DNA of 64,000 bases from Ignavibacteriota bacterium (GCA_003820375.1 RPQH01000005.1:1-64000); one strand, 5' to 3'. Positions 10,401-20,455 are shown, numbered from the stretch's first letter. Program-made: numbers and translations. The notes: generated by a model not told the origin, from the letters alone.

Positions 10401-11722
10401 ATAACAGGTTGGTTTCTAAATATGACGTTCCTTACGGAGCACACTTACTTGTAAGAGATGAAGAAATGGTTGAGAAGAACCGTGTATTATATGAATGGGA
10501 TCCATACAACTCAGTAATTGTTGCTGAGCATGACGGTATAATCAATTATGTTGATTTGAAAGAAAACGTCAGTTATATGGAAGCACCAGATGAAACAACC
10601 GGTCATATTCAGAAAGTAGTAACAGAATCTAAAGATAAAACACTTAGCCCGACAATACAGATAACAAATTCAAAGGGCGAAGTATTAAGTAACTATATTA
10701 TACCCGCACTTGCACACTTGCTCATAAATGATGGTGACAAGGTTGCATCAGGACAGATACTTGTAAAGATACCCAGAGAAACCGGTAAGACCAGAGACAT
10801 CACAGGCGGTCTGCCAAGAGTAACTGAGTTATTTGAAGCAAGAAGTCCCAACTCCCCTTCTATCGTGAGCGAAATCGACGGATATGTAGAGATAGGTTCA
10901 CTTAAGAGAGGTTCAAGAGAAGTAAAGGTATTCAGCACAGACAGGTCAGTTGAAAAGAAATATATGATTCCTGTAGGTAAACACATTCTTGTAAGAGACG
11001 GTGATTTCGTTAAGGCAGGCGAAGCGTTATCAAGCGGTTCAGTTGACCCGCATGACATCCTTAGAATTAAAGGTGTCGGTGACGTTCAGGCTTACCTTGT
11101 AAATGAAATACAGGAAGTTTACCGTATGCAGGGTGTTAAGATTAATGACAAGCATATTGAGGTTATTGTGAGACAGATGCTCCAGAAAGTTAAAGTGGTT
11201 GACCCGGGTGATACACATTACCTTGAAGGTGATGTTGTTCACAAGTTCAAATTCTATGAAGAGAATGAACAGCTGAAAAATAAAATAGTTGTAACTGATG
11301 TTGGCGATTCAACAAAAGTAAGGCTATACGATATAATGGATAAGAAACAGGGAAAAGAGATAAACTCAGAGCTTAAGAAAAAGAGTAAAGAATTAATTAA
11401 GTTCAGAGAAGCTCATCCTGCAATCGCTAATCCGATATTGCTTGGTATAACACAGACATCACTGACAACAGACAGCTTTATTTCAGCAGCTTCATTCCAG
11501 GAAACCACAAAGGTTCTGACGGATGCGGCAGTAGAAGGTAAAGTTGATCACTTGTTAGGATTAAAAGAAAACGTGATTGTAGGTCAGTTGATACCTGCAG
11601 GAACAGGCTTGAAGAAATACAAAGACCTGCTGGTACTCAGAAAAGATGAAACTCAACCTGTAGAAGAAGAACCGGTAAAGAAACCGCGTAAATCACGGAA
11701 AAAAGAATTAGTTGAAGATTAA
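7445..11722 (+). CDS. rpoC: DNA-directed RNA polymerase subunit beta'
   Basis: A 1425-residue beta-prime subunit. The magnesium-binding catalytic loop [12 protein letters not shown] is near residues 469-480. The N-terminal zinc site uses CHC at about residue 66 and CDRC further on. The second zinc site [11 protein letters not shown] is near residue 879. The trigger-loop and bridge-helix region ([19 protein letters not shown]) and the C-terminal [13 protein letters not shown] are intact. It ends in a Lys/Arg-rich tail. No clear Shine-Dalgarno, so it may be translated by coupling to rpoB. A strong terminator 33 nt downstream closes the operon. The str genes (rpsL, rpsG, fusA, tuf), a frequent continuation, are not here. 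Confidence 0.98.
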   Translation: MLFKKEAKKVRKNFTRISINLASTDSIIRNSHGEVLKPETINYRTFKPDKDGLFCEKIFGPVKDWECHCGKYKGIRYNGIVCDRCGVEVNQKSLRRERMGHISLSVPVVHIWYFRSTPSKISYLLGVTNKELEKIIYYETYVVINPGPTQFRKAELLSEDEYLNTLNNLPEDQENLDDFDPNKFICRNGAEAVKELLKRVDVEEDVARLRIQLYEETSVQKKTDIIKRLRVLKSFQKKEGRKQNKPEWMVLDVIPVIPPELRPLVPLEGGRFATSDLNDLYRRVIIRNNRLKRLIDIKAPEVILRNEKRMLQEAVDALLDNSRRATAVKSENRPLKSLSDILKGKQGRFRQNLLGKRVDYSGRAVIVVGPELKLHECGIPKDMALELFKPFVIRRLIDRDLVKTVKSAKKLIEKRTPEVWEVLENVIDGHPIMLNRAPTLHRLSIQAFQPVLVEGKALRIHPLVCTAFNADFDGDQMAVHVPLSYEAQLEVRILMLSSHNLLSPQNGDPIAIANQEIVLGCYYLTKYRKGDVGEGRLFSSSDEVIMAYDAGKLGLHARIKVRYDGQMIETTTGRVIFNKIVPAGVGFINELLTKKGIVKNISKVFKIVGNVKTVEFLDKLKEIGFSNAMKGGLSVNLDDIQVPEAKNRIIEAAQKKVDAVEKSRMRGLITEGERYNKVIDIWTHATNEVKSELMITLKTSVDGFNSLHMMIDSGARGSQDQVSQLAGMRGLMAKPQKSMTGQAGEIIENPIIANFKEGLSILEYFISTHGARKGLADTALKTADAGYLTRKLVDVSQDVIIYDNDCSTIRGLMVEALKDGEDIKEPLAERILGRVALHNITDPVTRKVLVKAGEEIDEELAAKISETSISSVEIRSVLTCESRRGICAKCYGRNLTTGKIVDVGEAVGVVAAQSIGEPGTQLTLRTFHIGGTASRIVTQSRIPTKFAGVVHYDNVKVIKYENVGSPDGASFVALSRNGVVQILDDNNRLVSKYDVPYGAHLLVRDEEMVEKNRVLYEWDPYNSVIVAEHDGIINYVDLKENVSYMEAPDETTGHIQKVVTESKDKTLSPTIQITNSKGEVLSNYIIPALAHLLINDGDKVASGQILVKIPRETGKTRDITGGLPRVTELFEARSPNSPSIVSEIDGYVEIGSLKRGSREVKVFSTDRSVEKKYMIPVGKHILVRDGDFVKAGEALSSGSVDPHDILRIKGVGDVQAYLVNEIQEVYRMQGVKINDKHIEVIVRQMLQKVKVVDPGDTHYLEGDVVHKFKFYEENEQLKNKIVVTDVGDSTKVRLYDIMDKKQGKEINSELKKKSKELIKFREAHPAIANPILLGITQTSLTTDSFISAASFQETTKVLTDAAVEGKVDHLLGLKENVIVGQLIPAGTGLKKYKDLLVLRKDETQPVEEEPVKKPRKSRKKELVED

Positions 11723-11754
11723 CAATTATGTTTCAGAAGTAGATTAACAATATA

Positions 11755-11779
11755 AACCCGCTTTCTTAGCGGGTTTTTT
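11755..11779 (+). terminator. Rho-independent terminator after rpoC
   Basis: The stem AACCCGCT / AGCGGGTT with a TTCTT loop is followed directly by TTTT and more A/T. It ends the secE-to-rpoC operon. Confidence 0.9.
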
Positions 11780-11838
11780 ATTGCTGTGATGACCGGGAGT
11801 AATTCCTAGCGAAAGCAGAAATGGCATAATGAAGAGTA

Positions 11839-13161
11839 ATGGATGTAACAAACAAATTAACTAATATGAAAAAACCTGTAGATTATTTCAATTACCTGTA
11901 TGGTCTTGAACGGACAGGTATGAAATATGACCTGAAGAACATCCAAAAGCTTTTGGAACACATTGGTAATCCTCAAGAAGGCATAGATTTCATCCATATA
12001 GCAGGCACTAACGGCAAAGGAGCTACTGCTTCATTCATTGCATCCATTCTTGCAGAAAGGAAGCTTAGAACGGGATTATATACTTCTCCGCATATCCTGA
12101 AATTCAATGAAAGAATTAGAATTAACGGAAAGAAGATACCCAATAAATATATCTTTGATTTTATAAATAAAAACAAGAAATTTATTGATAAACTTAAGCC
12201 TTCATTTTTCGAAGTTACGACTGCTGTTGCATTCCAATACTTCAAAGAGCAGAAAGTTGATATTGCTGTAATAGAAGCAGGACTTGGCGGAAGATTAGAT
12301 TCAACAAACATTGTTAAGCCAAAGCTTTCAATCATTACACAAATAGCAATGGACCATATGCAGTATCTTGGTAACACACTCCATGCAATTGCAAAAGAAA
12401 AACTGGGAATAGTAAAACCGGATATTGATGTAATAGTAAGCGATAATAATGAGAAATTAAAATTGCTGTTCAGAAAAAGTATAAAAAAAGAACATTTGTT
12501 TTATCTTGATGACCATGCAGATATTAAAGAAAGCGGGAAATCAGGTATAAGCTTAAAGATTAAATATTTAAATAAAACGTATTCTTTAAAATACTCCTCC
12601 CCTATTCCGGGAAAATACCAGTTTAGAAATGCAGCTGCTGCAGTACTGGCAGTTTTAATGTACACAACAGGCAAGAGGTTATTCATTACGCCAAAGTTAA
12701 TAGCAAAAGGAATTACAAATGTAAAAGAAAACACAGGTTACAGGGGACGGCTTGAAGTAATAAAGGAAAAAGACAGAACATATATATTTGATATTTCACA
12801 TAATCCTGCAGGAATAAAAGAAGCATTAAATAATTTACCGGTTAAAAATATTGATGTAGTATTATTTGGAATGATGGCAGATAAAGATTATAAAAGCTCA
12901 GTTGATGAAATATTAAGGTACAGTAAAAATATTATATTCACCCGCCCGAATTACACACGAGCATTGGAACCTACTGTTTTATACGAATATGCAAAAGCCA
13001 AAAATACAAATAATAATTTATTCAATATACGTTTACTCAGTAATGCTGCAAAGCAGGCAGAAATCATTGCAGGAAAAAGAGGATGTATAATGGTTATAGG
13101 TTCTTTCTTTCTTGTATCAGGTGCTTTGAGGATATTTAAGCTGCAGAAACATTTTACATAA
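11839..13161 (+). CDS. folC: Folylpolyglutamate synthase / dihydrofolate synthase
   Basis: A 440-residue Mur-ligase-family enzyme that adds glutamate to dihydropteroate or to folates using ATP. The P-loop HIAGTNGKGATAS is near residues 52-64. It is followed by the YTSPHILKFNERI segment, EAGLGGRLDSTN (about residues 149-160) and ITQIAMDHMQYLG. The C-terminal domain contains FDISHNPAGI. Length is normal. The ATG at 11839 has a GAAGAG leader; a second ATG nine codons later (11866) is an alternative start. It stands alone between the rpoC terminator and a convergent gene. Confidence 0.94.
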   Translation: MDVTNKLTNMKKPVDYFNYLYGLERTGMKYDLKNIQKLLEHIGNPQEGIDFIHIAGTNGKGATASFIASILAERKLRTGLYTSPHILKFNERIRINGKKIPNKYIFDFINKNKKFIDKLKPSFFEVTTAVAFQYFKEQKVDIAVIEAGLGGRLDSTNIVKPKLSIITQIAMDHMQYLGNTLHAIAKEKLGIVKPDIDVIVSDNNEKLKLLFRKSIKKEHLFYLDDHADIKESGKSGISLKIKYLNKTYSLKYSSPIPGKYQFRNAAAAVLAVLMYTTGKRLFITPKLIAKGITNVKENTGYRGRLEVIKEKDRTYIFDISHNPAGIKEALNNLPVKNIDVVLFGMMADKDYKSSVDEILRYSKNIIFTRPNYTRALEPTVLYEYAKAKNTNNNLFNIRLLSNAAKQAEIIAGKRGCIMVIGSFFLVSGALRIFKLQKHFT

Positions 13162-13186
13162 TAAAATTTGAAGTTTTTTTATTGTA

Positions 13187-13741
13187 TTACAATAAATGCA
13201 AAGAAAAACCAATCACCGGATTAAAAATATAATTTATTTTCTGATGAATAATGATATGACTTCTTAATTCAGCGTTAATTGAAAAATTCCTTGTAATCCA
13301 ATAATCATATGAAGGTGTAAAGTTAAAATCACCGCCAATTAAAGGGAATTCATTTGCCTGCCCAAGTATAACTCCCAAAAAGCCTAATTTAAGTGATACA
13401 GCATTTCTCTTTTTTTCGAAAACGCTGTGCTTAAACATTGGTCCGATATAAAACATAGTTATTTTTTGATGACTATAACCTTCATAAGCATCTAATCCGG
13501 TATTCAGATATATAAATTTTGCAAGCTTGATATTAATATTAACAGCTAAATCCCAATTATTATACGCTTTATCACTAAGAACCGAATATGTTCCGTTTCC
13601 TAATCCTATAGATATAGTACTGCTTTGATTATCTATCATTGAATCAATTGGAGATGAAAACAAAGCGGGTTCATTTTTTGGTTGAGAATAGACCACAGTT
13701 GTTAAGTAAAACAGCAGAGATATCCCTAATAAGTATTTCAT
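13187..13741 (-). CDS. Putative outer-membrane beta-barrel protein
   Basis: I do not recognise a named family. The 184-residue protein begins with a clear signal peptide (MKYLLGISLLFYLTTVVYS, cut before QPKN). The rest has alternating hydrophobic/polar strands with many Gly, Tyr and Asn residues (for example SIGLGNGTYSVL and PVIGFSLHLL at the very C-terminus). The aromatic/aliphatic end resembles a barrel targeting strand. By analogy with small barrels in Bacteroidota-like organisms it should lie in the outer membrane. It converges on folC with a 25-nt gap. Confidence 0.6.
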   Translation of the reverse strand: MKYLLGISLLFYLTTVVYSQPKNEPALFSSPIDSMIDNQSSTISIGLGNGTYSVLSDKAYNNWDLAVNINIKLAKFIYLNTGLDAYEGYSHQKITMFYIGPMFKHSVFEKKRNAVSLKLGFLGVILGQANEFPLIGGDFNFTPSYDYWITRNFSINAELRSHIIIHQKINYIFNPVIGFSLHLL

Positions 13742-13915
13742 GTTGTTAATCTGTGTTAATTAAAGTTCAACTGTCGTCCTGAAAATTACTTTTCATTTTA
13801 TACAAATACAATGAAGATTCCTGAATTCAAAAGCAGTTACCGGATTATTAACAAATTTATTTGGATTTCTAATATCAAAATATTTGATGTAATTTGAGAA
13901 TAAAGATAAAAAAAT

Positions 13916-14515
13916 ATGAATTACCGGGCAATATTATTCGATTTTGACGGCGTACTTTGTAATGGACAATATTACGATAAATACTATCTGTCTAACTATC
14001 CGGGAGTACATGAGTGGATACAGGAAAACATATTCGGCAATAATGAATTGGTTCAAAAATGGATGAGAAATCAAATTAGTTCTATTGAAATTAATAAAAT
14101 AATTTCTGAAAACACCGGAAATGAATTCAACTGCCTTAATGAAATATTTCAGGAAAGTATTCGTAAAATGAGTATTGAGATAGAGATTAATGAATTAGCA
14201 GAATCTCTGAAACTTACCGGAAGGAAGATTGGAATTGTTACGGATAATATGGATGTGTTTACACAAATTACTGTTCCAAACCATAAACTTAATTCATTGT
14301 TTGACGTTATAATTAATTCTGCCTCTTACGGAATTCTAAAAAGAGAAAATTGCGGCAAATTATATGATATTGCATTAGCTGCTTTAAGTACTGATATTAA
14401 AAATAGCTTGTTGATAGATGATTCAGAATTAACAATTAATATGTACAAAGAAAAAGGCGGTTATGGTTTTTTGTATAAAAATTTTGCAGAATTGAAATCA
14501 TTTCTGCAATTATAG
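13916..14515 (+). CDS. HAD-superfamily hydrolase (subfamily IA type)
   Basis: A 199-residue HAD-like phosphohydrolase. Motif I is FDFDGVLC at residues 8-15, with both catalytic aspartates. Motif II is the IVTDNMD stretch near residue 105. A lysine in GILKREN serves as motif III and LLIDDSE near residue 165 as motif IV. A helical cap lies between motifs I and II, as in beta-phosphoglucomutase or phosphoglycolate phosphatase relatives. The substrate cannot be told from the sequence. The gene is monocistronic and starts with ATG after an A-rich leader. Confidence 0.8.
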   Translation: MNYRAILFDFDGVLCNGQYYDKYYLSNYPGVHEWIQENIFGNNELVQKWMRNQISSIEINKIISENTGNEFNCLNEIFQESIRKMSIEIEINELAESLKLTGRKIGIVTDNMDVFTQITVPNHKLNSLFDVIINSASYGILKRENCGKLYDIALAALSTDIKNSLLIDDSELTINMYKEKGGYGFLYKNFAELKSFLQL

Positions 14516-14631
14516 GAAAAAATTAAATGGTACGGAGATTTATGGTTATAAGAATTGCTGATAAGACTTGCCTGACATTTACTCTAAACACTTCAAAATC
14601 CCAACTCTTCAACTCCAGACTCTAAAACTCT

Positions 14632-15102
14632 TCACTCTTTCTTCCTGTTCTCTCTTCTGAATTCCTTCAAAAGCTTGCGTATCTCATTATTAAACTTCTT
14701 CTCAAAGACTATCATTGTTGCCATTTGTTTTGGTGTGAGGAAGGTTTTCAGGTCATCTGCAAAGCTTTGTCTTTTAGTGTTCAATTCATTTTCATATTCC
14801 ATCACCTGATTTACCAACGTGTCAATTCCATTACCGCTTTCCAGGTTTTCTACCATAAGCTTATATGTCTTAAACCGTTTCTGGTTCAGAGCTCTAATTT
14901 CCCTGCTGTAGCTTTTATATTTATCCGTAAATACAGCGGCATCATTATCATTCAGCTCAAGTTTTGTAATCAGCTTTTCTATCTTAATATTTTCAACTTT
15001 CTCACGGAAATCATCATTTTTGTTTTGAGCAAAAAGATCCATATAAAAGAGCATACATACTGCAATAAAGATCTTAATTAATATGGTATTTTTCCCTGTC
15101 AT
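14632..15102 (-). CDS. Periplasmic Spy/CpxP-like helical protein
   Basis: A 156-residue exported protein. A signal peptide (hydrophobic core near residues 8-24, ending DLFAQ) is followed by an all-helical charged domain with a FLTPKQMATMIVFEKKF segment near residue 125. That resembles the LTxxQ motif of Spy/CpxP-type periplasmic proteins, so the family call is tentative. It is the third gene of a minus-strand set after an ECF sigma factor and an anti-sigma candidate (18-nt gap). Such helical proteins often work as stress sensors or chaperones beside these pairs. A short-period A/C/T-rich repeat reaches up to the stop codon. Confidence 0.6.
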   Translation of the reverse strand: MTGKNTILIKIFIAVCMLFYMDLFAQNKNDDFREKVENIKIEKLITKLELNDNDAAVFTDKYKSYSREIRALNQKRFKTYKLMVENLESGNGIDTLVNQVMEYENELNTKRQSFADDLKTFLTPKQMATMIVFEKKFNNEIRKLLKEFRRENRKKE

Positions 15103-15120
15103 ATCTGTATTATTTAAACT

Positions 15121-15879
15121 TTATAAGTTACTCTTTTCAAGCTGTTTCAGGATTACATCCTCTTCATTCTTTGTAAGCTCATCTATTTCACTTTCAATAT
15201 CTGCATCAAATGTTCCTCTTTCACCTGCACCCAATATTAAAGGTTCATCTTCCACAACGTCAGCTACATCATCGTTTTCTACCGCAGGGACCTGTATCTT
15301 CTCTTCAATTTCATTATCAATTTTCTCTTCCTGTTCAATTTCTTCTTTAACATTATTGTTCTTACGTATTACCCTCTTTTGCTCTTTATTTATATTGGTT
15401 TTATCTGCAGTTGATTCTTCAATTTTCTTTTCTTTTACATCAGGCAAAGTTTGCTTCTGCTCAATTTCTTTTTTAACAGAATCTGTTTTCCCGATAGTTT
15501 TATTCTTATCATTTATGTTTTCACCCGGATTATTTGCTATCATATAAATGATAAACAAAATAATCACCGCTGCAGCCGGCACAAGAATCTTCCATATTAA
15601 AGCTAAAGGATTCTTTGCAGTATGTTTCTCTTCCCTTTCCCCTATCTTCTGGTGTATCCGGGGTAAAAGGTTATTAAAGTACTGCGGGCTTGGCTCTTCA
15701 ATCTCAACTTTATCAGCAAATTCAAAAGCTGCTTTCATATCTATATAAAGCTCATTAACCTCAGGATATTTATCAATAGCTTCCTTGACAAGAAGAGCTT
15801 CCTTCTCACTAAGTGCACCGGAAATATAATCCGGTATTAAAAACTTTATTTCTTCAATATTTAATTTATTTTCTTTCAT
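15121..15879 (-). CDS. Putative transmembrane anti-sigma factor
   Basis: A 252-residue protein directly downstream (15 nt) of an ECF sigma gene. The N-terminal domain begins IEEIKFLIPDYISGALSEKE, like the N-terminal fold of anti-sigma factors but without the His/Cys zinc residues. One transmembrane helix follows at about residues 91-112 (ILVPAAAVIILFIIYMIA). The C-terminal half, predicted periplasmic, is extremely Lys/Glu/Asp-rich and looks disordered. Function is inferred mainly from position and topology: hold the sigma factor at the membrane and release it on an envelope signal. Confidence 0.65.
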   Translation of the reverse strand: MKENKLNIEEIKFLIPDYISGALSEKEALLVKEAIDKYPEVNELYIDMKAAFEFADKVEIEEPSPQYFNNLLPRIHQKIGEREEKHTAKNPLALIWKILVPAAAVIILFIIYMIANNPGENINDKNKTIGKTDSVKKEIEQKQTLPDVKEKKIEESTADKTNINKEQKRVIRKNNNVKEEIEQEEKIDNEIEEKIQVPAVENDDVADVVEDEPLILGAGERGTFDADIESEIDELTKNEEDVILKQLEKSNL

Positions 15880-15894
15880 CTTTTTCTCCGTAAT

Positions 15895-16458
15895 TTAAAA
15901 ACCGGGTTCTACTTTACCTTTCAGATATTCACCCAATTTTTTTACCGCATGAAAATAATTCGCTTTTACTCCCCCAACCGATTTTTCCATTATCTTTGAT
16001 ATCTCATCATAGCTTAATTCCTCATAATATCTCAGATTAAAAACCGCTCTTTGCTGCGCAGGTAATGTTTCAATTGCTTCAATCAGTATCTTTCTTCGCT
16101 GTTCATCATCCATTCTTTCATCTGTTTTCTTTTCAATGTATTCAACCTGCTCAGTAACTATTTCAAAGCTCACAGTATTCTTAACCTTTACACGCTTAAT
16201 ATGATTTATCGAGTAATTAGTTGCAATCCTGTACAGCCATGTAAACACATTCGATTCTTCCCTGAACTCCTTTAATGCAGAATACACCTTTATAAACACT
16301 TCCTGTGTGATATCATCTGCGTCATCATGATTAAGAACAATTTTTCTTACAACCCTGTAAACCTGCTGCTGATATCTTCTGACAAGTTCATTGTAACCTC
16401 TGATATCCCCATTCTTAAAGTCCTTAATTAACTCTTTATCAGGCTTTTGTTCAGGCAT
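15895..16458 (-). CDS. ECF-family RNA polymerase sigma factor
   Basis: A 187-residue sigma-70 family factor with only regions 2 and 4. Region 2 is at about residues 18-88 (YNELVRRYQQQVYRVV, DADDITQEVFIKVY, TWLYRIATNYSINHIKR). Region 4 is at about residues 128-180 (LPAQQRAVFNLRYYEELSYD, ISKIMEKSVGGVKANYFHA). It should direct RNA polymerase to a small envelope-linked regulon. It heads the operon with the anti-sigma candidate and the Spy-like protein. The 287-nt region upstream, shared divergently with the lytic transglycosylase gene, must hold both promoters; I cannot assign them. Confidence 0.92.
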   Translation of the reverse strand: MPEQKPDKELIKDFKNGDIRGYNELVRRYQQQVYRVVRKIVLNHDDADDITQEVFIKVYSALKEFREESNVFTWLYRIATNYSINHIKRVKVKNTVSFEIVTEQVEYIEKKTDERMDDEQRRKILIEAIETLPAQQRAVFNLRYYEELSYDEISKIMEKSVGGVKANYFHAVKKLGEYLKGKVEPGF

Positions 16459-16787
16459 TTATGCGAGCTTTTTTATAATTTTGTTCATAAATTATCCGCA
16501 TGAGGATCCTTTTGGGATAAATATTTGTCAAATTTAAGCAAGTTAGTTTTTCACCCTACTAAGCGTTGCTTCAGCCCGCAACGGTCTAACTCTATATGAT
16601 TTGACAAGTATTTTGTTAAAAAGTTTAATGGATATTGATTTTTATTAATTTAACCAAATTTTATGGTATTTAAAAAACCATAAAAATGTACTAAAATTGG
16701 ATATAAAATGATATAAATAATTACAGGAATAGGATTTTAATTAATTTGTATCTAAATTTATTAAAAACAGAGCGAAAAATTGAAACT

Positions 16788-17777
16788 ATGCCTGAAAGAA
16801 AGTCATTTTATTATAATATAATGGCTGTAATAAGAAGACTCCGGTACTTCCCTAAAATTATGATAATGACGGCAATTGTAATTACTATTGCAATTGCTGT
16901 GACATATTTATTGCGTCAATTCTCAGATATAGCGTCCCCAAAAATTGAAATCAGCTCAAATCCTGATGCCATAATTCCGCCTTATGATGTGCCAAAAGAG
17001 CAGGATAGAATCGATTATGAGGGATATTTTAATAATATCTCAAGAGAGCCGCTAACAGTATTAACGGGTTATTTATACAGATGGCAAAATTTATTTGATA
17101 TATTTGCAGCAAATCCGCAAATTGGATACTTAAAATATAATATAAGCCAGAACACACTCGACCAGCTTGAGCAAAAGGTTCAAAAAAAGGAACATGAGTT
17201 CTTTAAAGGTTCTTCAGATGAAATAATAGCTGAGTACGGTGATGTTATAAAAGATGAATCAAAGTATTATAAGCTTGATTGGAGACTGGTGCTTTCAATG
17301 ATAAGGCAGGAATCGGCTTTTACCTCAAATGCTGTATCAAGAGCCGGAGCATACGGATTTATGCAGATTATGCCGGGTACAGGGTCATCACTTGAGCAAA
17401 GACTGAACTTAGAAGACCACACATCACCTGTAAATAATTTGATAGCAGGAATTTATTATTATGCATTGCTTGTTGGAAGATATAACCAGGCAGGCGACAC
17501 AAATAAATACAAGCTTGCTCTTGCAGCTTATAATTGCGGTTCAGGCCGGGTTGAAGATGCCATGTCTATTACCTATTACATGGGTAAAGATTACCTGGAA
17601 TGGGATAATGTCGCTGAAGCTTTGACAATGCTTGGTCCCGGAAATGATTCGCTTCATATTAAAGTATGGGGTGGAAGACCGCCTAACGGGTTATTTACCA
17701 ACTGGAAAGAACCCGTGAATTATGTTGATAATATTATGTATTACTGGAGTGAATACAAAAGGATATACAAACCTTAA
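16788..17777 (+). CDS. Membrane-bound lytic transglycosylase, SLT domain
   Basis: A peptidoglycan-cleaving enzyme of the Slt/MltE type. A short cytoplasmic tail and one transmembrane segment (MIMTAIVITIAIAVTYLL) precede a periplasmic part. The catalytic domain begins about residue 165, with RQESAFTSNAVSRAGAYGFM carrying the catalytic Glu, then QIMPGTG and ALAAYNCGSGRV. The reading frame is open back to a TTG at 16746. I prefer the ATG at 16788 because it leaves a short charged N-terminus, but the choice is uncertain. Its stop overlaps the ATG of the next gene (TAATG), so the two are translationally coupled. Confidence 0.88.
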   Translation: MPERKSFYYNIMAVIRRLRYFPKIMIMTAIVITIAIAVTYLLRQFSDIASPKIEISSNPDAIIPPYDVPKEQDRIDYEGYFNNISREPLTVLTGYLYRWQNLFDIFAANPQIGYLKYNISQNTLDQLEQKVQKKEHEFFKGSSDEIIAEYGDVIKDESKYYKLDWRLVLSMIRQESAFTSNAVSRAGAYGFMQIMPGTGSSLEQRLNLEDHTSPVNNLIAGIYYYALLVGRYNQAGDTNKYKLALAAYNCGSGRVEDAMSITYYMGKDYLEWDNVAEALTMLGPGNDSLHIKVWGGRPPNGLFTNWKEPVNYVDNIMYYWSEYKRIYKP

Positions 17778-18676
17778 TGATAAAAATTTACAATAAATAT
17801 TGTGTCAGACACTTAGTATTAATTACCGTATTTATCGCTTATTTTACGGGCAATACACAGTCACAGGATGTATTGCAGGATACATTTATAGCAGTAGGTA
17901 ATAAGCCGGTTATTACAAATATTGTAAAAGATGTAAAAGAAGAAGGCTCGGATGTAAAACTATTCCGTACTATTAATAATCATCATACCAAATTTTTTGA
18001 TAAATTCTTCAATATTACAGATAAATCTGTACTTCCTGTTTCTATAGTATTGCCTGTAACCCTCTTCACATACGGGAGGATAAAAAACCGGACATATGAC
18101 GAAAATACAGGTGTATTGCTGGCTTCCTCTGAAGCGTTGAATTTTCTGGTTACAGGTGGTATAAAATATTTATTTAAAAGGGAGAGACCTTATAAAACTC
18201 TTTCCAACGTACATTACAAGAGAACATCATTTGCAGATAAATATTCTTTTCCATCCGGTCATACAAGTACATCATTTGCAATATCAACAATGCTGATGCT
18301 GAGATACCCTAAGTCACCGCAAATATATGTTCCTGTTTATTTATGGAGCTTAATTGTTGCCTACGGCAGGCCATACTGGGGAATGCACTATCCCAGTGAT
18401 TTGCTTGGTGGTGCAGTTATCGGCACTTTGTCTTCAGTTGCGATATTTTCTATCAGAAAAGAAATAATTAAACTCAAAAATTCTGTTTTCAACGAAAAGG
18501 ATAAACCTGATTTAAACACTACCTCCGGTTTAAACTCTGTTATCGCAGGTATTTATATAATTTCTTTATCTCTAAATGAATATTTATCAAACGATAAATT
18601 AAATTTTACATTGCTTCCGGAACACAATTCTAATACTTTAAACGGAGTGTCATGTTTCATTAATTTTAATTTTTAA
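17777..18676 (+). CDS. PAP2-family phosphatase
   Basis: A 299-residue membrane or exported phosphatase of the PAP2 (type 2 phosphatidic acid phosphatase) superfamily. The three signature parts are KYLFKRERPY (near residue 132), SFPSGHTSTSFA (near residue 157) and GRPYWGMHYPSDLLGGA (near residue 196), giving the Lys/Arg, Ser-Gly-His and His-Asp catalytic set. The N-terminus looks like a signal peptide ending near NTQSQ. Relatives remove phosphate from undecaprenyl diphosphate or lipids. Coupling to a lytic transglycosylase suggests a role in cell-wall lipid turnover. UppP, the unrelated enzyme for the same step, is also in this window. Confidence 0.87.
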   Translation: MIKIYNKYCVRHLVLITVFIAYFTGNTQSQDVLQDTFIAVGNKPVITNIVKDVKEEGSDVKLFRTINNHHTKFFDKFFNITDKSVLPVSIVLPVTLFTYGRIKNRTYDENTGVLLASSEALNFLVTGGIKYLFKRERPYKTLSNVHYKRTSFADKYSFPSGHTSTSFAISTMLMLRYPKSPQIYVPVYLWSLIVAYGRPYWGMHYPSDLLGGAVIGTLSSVAIFSIRKEIIKLKNSVFNEKDKPDLNTTSGLNSVIAGIYIISLSLNEYLSNDKLNFTLLPEHNSNTLNGVSCFINFNF

Positions 18677-18974
18677 TATTAATATAACAACACTTTAGAG
18701 TAAATCCTTTCTTAGTCTTTATTTCACATATTTCCATAAGTTTAATATATTATTGATAATTGGGAACTTTAAAAAAACTTAACTCATTGTTTAATATTAC
18801 ATACAAAAAAGCAAAATCAGCGTCATTTTTCTAATATTGTTATAACTTAAGATAGGTATAATTTTACTATTTACAGGAACGAATGAAGTTTAACAATGAT
18901 TTTGCAATTAATTGATAATGATAGAAGAGGGGTCGCCTATTATTATTGTAAATTTATTCTAGAAAATAGGAGAT

Positions 18975-20312
18975 ATGATAAACGAATTTTTTGAAGCATT
19001 ATTATGGTTTTGTGCAGTTGCTTTTGTCATTAGCGGAATTGATGACACAGCTATTGATATAATTTATTGGCTTAAAAGAAAAAAGTACAGGCAATCTTTG
19101 CCGGATATGCGTGTTGTTTACGCAGCTAAAGAAAGCTCCATTGCTTTAATCATATGTGCATGGAAAGAATTCCGGGTAATCGAAAGAACTATTAACAATG
19201 CATTAAATAAAATCAAATACAACAATTATAAGATTTTCGTTGGTGTTTATCCGAATGATACCAAGACTGTTGAAGTAGTCAAGAGACTAGCCGAAAAAGA
19301 CAATAGAGTAAAAGTTTGTATTAATACAAAAGACGGTCCTACCACCAAAGCCGATAATCTTAACAATGTTTATGAAATAATTAAAAATCATGAATATTGG
19401 GAAGAAAAGGATTTCGATATCATCTTAGTTCATGACTCCGAGGATTTTATTCATTCAAATTCATTAAAGCTAATTAATTATATCATTACGGTGCAAAAAT
19501 CCGATGCAGTCCAGATACCGGTTGTACCCATTAAGGGCGGTAATGGAAAATTTATTCATAAAATATATTGTGACGGATTTGCGGAAATTCATACTAAAGA
19601 CCTGGTAGTCAGGCAGGCATTGAATGCATTCATTCCTTTTGCAGGAACAGGCATGGCTTTTAAACGAGATCTTTTTACTGTGCTTGAAGAAAAATACGGC
19701 AAGGTATTCAATGAGCTTAATTTGACGGAAGATTATGAGCTTGGATTAAAATTCCATAAAATGGGATTTAAGATATCTTTCATTAATATGGAAATTAATT
19801 TCAAGAATGACCTGGAAAGGATTGCGACTACAGAATATTTCCCCAATTATTTTTGGGCAGCGGTTAAACAGCGTTCAAGATGGACAGCAGGTATTTGCTT
19901 CCAGAACTGGAAAATGCATAAATGGGATGGCAGCTTAAAAACCAAATACTTCCTGATGAGAGACCGAAAGACAATCTTCAGTAATTTCATGATGATTCTT
20001 TCGAATATTTTGCTGTTTGTATATGTGTTATTCATTCTGCAAAATCTTTTTAATTTTGAAGTTATTAAACCTATCGCCAATATGAATCCAATATTATGGG
20101 TGCTGTTGTGTATGTCATTTGCATTTATGATGTTAAGATTTTTCCACAGATTTGTATTCACTTATAACTGGTATGGACTTAAATATGCTTTTCTAAGCTT
20201 AGTGCGGGTATTGGTTGATAATGTCATAAATTTCTTTGCTATAATAAGAGCAATAAAAGTATTTATGCAGATGAAACATAAAATTGTTTGGGAATCAACC
20301 GAACACTATTAG
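18975..20312 (+). CDS. Membrane glycosyltransferase, family 2 (NfrB-like)
   Basis: A 445-residue inner-membrane glycosyltransferase. An N-terminal helix (residues 7-28) and a GT-A catalytic domain are followed by three to four C-terminal helices. Catalytic marks are IILVHDSEDF (near residue 155), GTGMAFKRD, LTEDYELG (near residue 257) and KQRSRW (near residue 297). This resembles the N-terminal part of NfrB/BcsA-like synthases. The UDP-sugar and acceptor cannot be read from the sequence. No PilZ domain and no partner secretion gene lie next to it. A GGAG-like site (ATAGGAGAT) precedes the ATG. The 298-nt region before it shows no gene. A strong terminator follows. Confidence 0.82.
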   Translation: MINEFFEALLWFCAVAFVISGIDDTAIDIIYWLKRKKYRQSLPDMRVVYAAKESSIALIICAWKEFRVIERTINNALNKIKYNNYKIFVGVYPNDTKTVEVVKRLAEKDNRVKVCINTKDGPTTKADNLNNVYEIIKNHEYWEEKDFDIILVHDSEDFIHSNSLKLINYIITVQKSDAVQIPVVPIKGGNGKFIHKIYCDGFAEIHTKDLVVRQALNAFIPFAGTGMAFKRDLFTVLEEKYGKVFNELNLTEDYELGLKFHKMGFKISFINMEINFKNDLERIATTEYFPNYFWAAVKQRSRWTAGICFQNWKMHKWDGSLKTKYFLMRDRKTIFSNFMMILSNILLFVYVLFILQNLFNFEVIKPIANMNPILWVLLCMSFAFMMLRFFHRFVFTYNWYGLKYAFLSLVRVLVDNVINFFAIIRAIKVFMQMKHKIVWESTEHY

Positions 20313-20401
20313 CCGAAGCTTTTCAGGTATGAACAGCATAATAAAAAGTTGGAAGTAAACTAAAATATTTTGTATTAATGCAGACAGGTTGAAACTGTAA
20401 G

Positions 20402-20425
20402 CCCCGGTGTATGCCGGGGTTTTTT
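20402..20425 (+). terminator. Rho-independent terminator after the glycosyltransferase
   Basis: CCCCGG and CCGGGG flank a TGTATG loop, followed by TTTTTT. It sits between convergent genes (glycosyltransferase and Nudix hydrolase). Confidence 0.9.
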
Positions 20426-20455
20426 GTTTTTTATATCTAATGCAGCTTAAATGGC

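Noticed and set aside
11973-12377. Long minus-strand frames inside folC, rpoB, rpoC, gyrB and similar genes
   Set aside because: They are shadows of strong genes on the other strand, with low-complexity Ser/Leu/Phe-rich translations.
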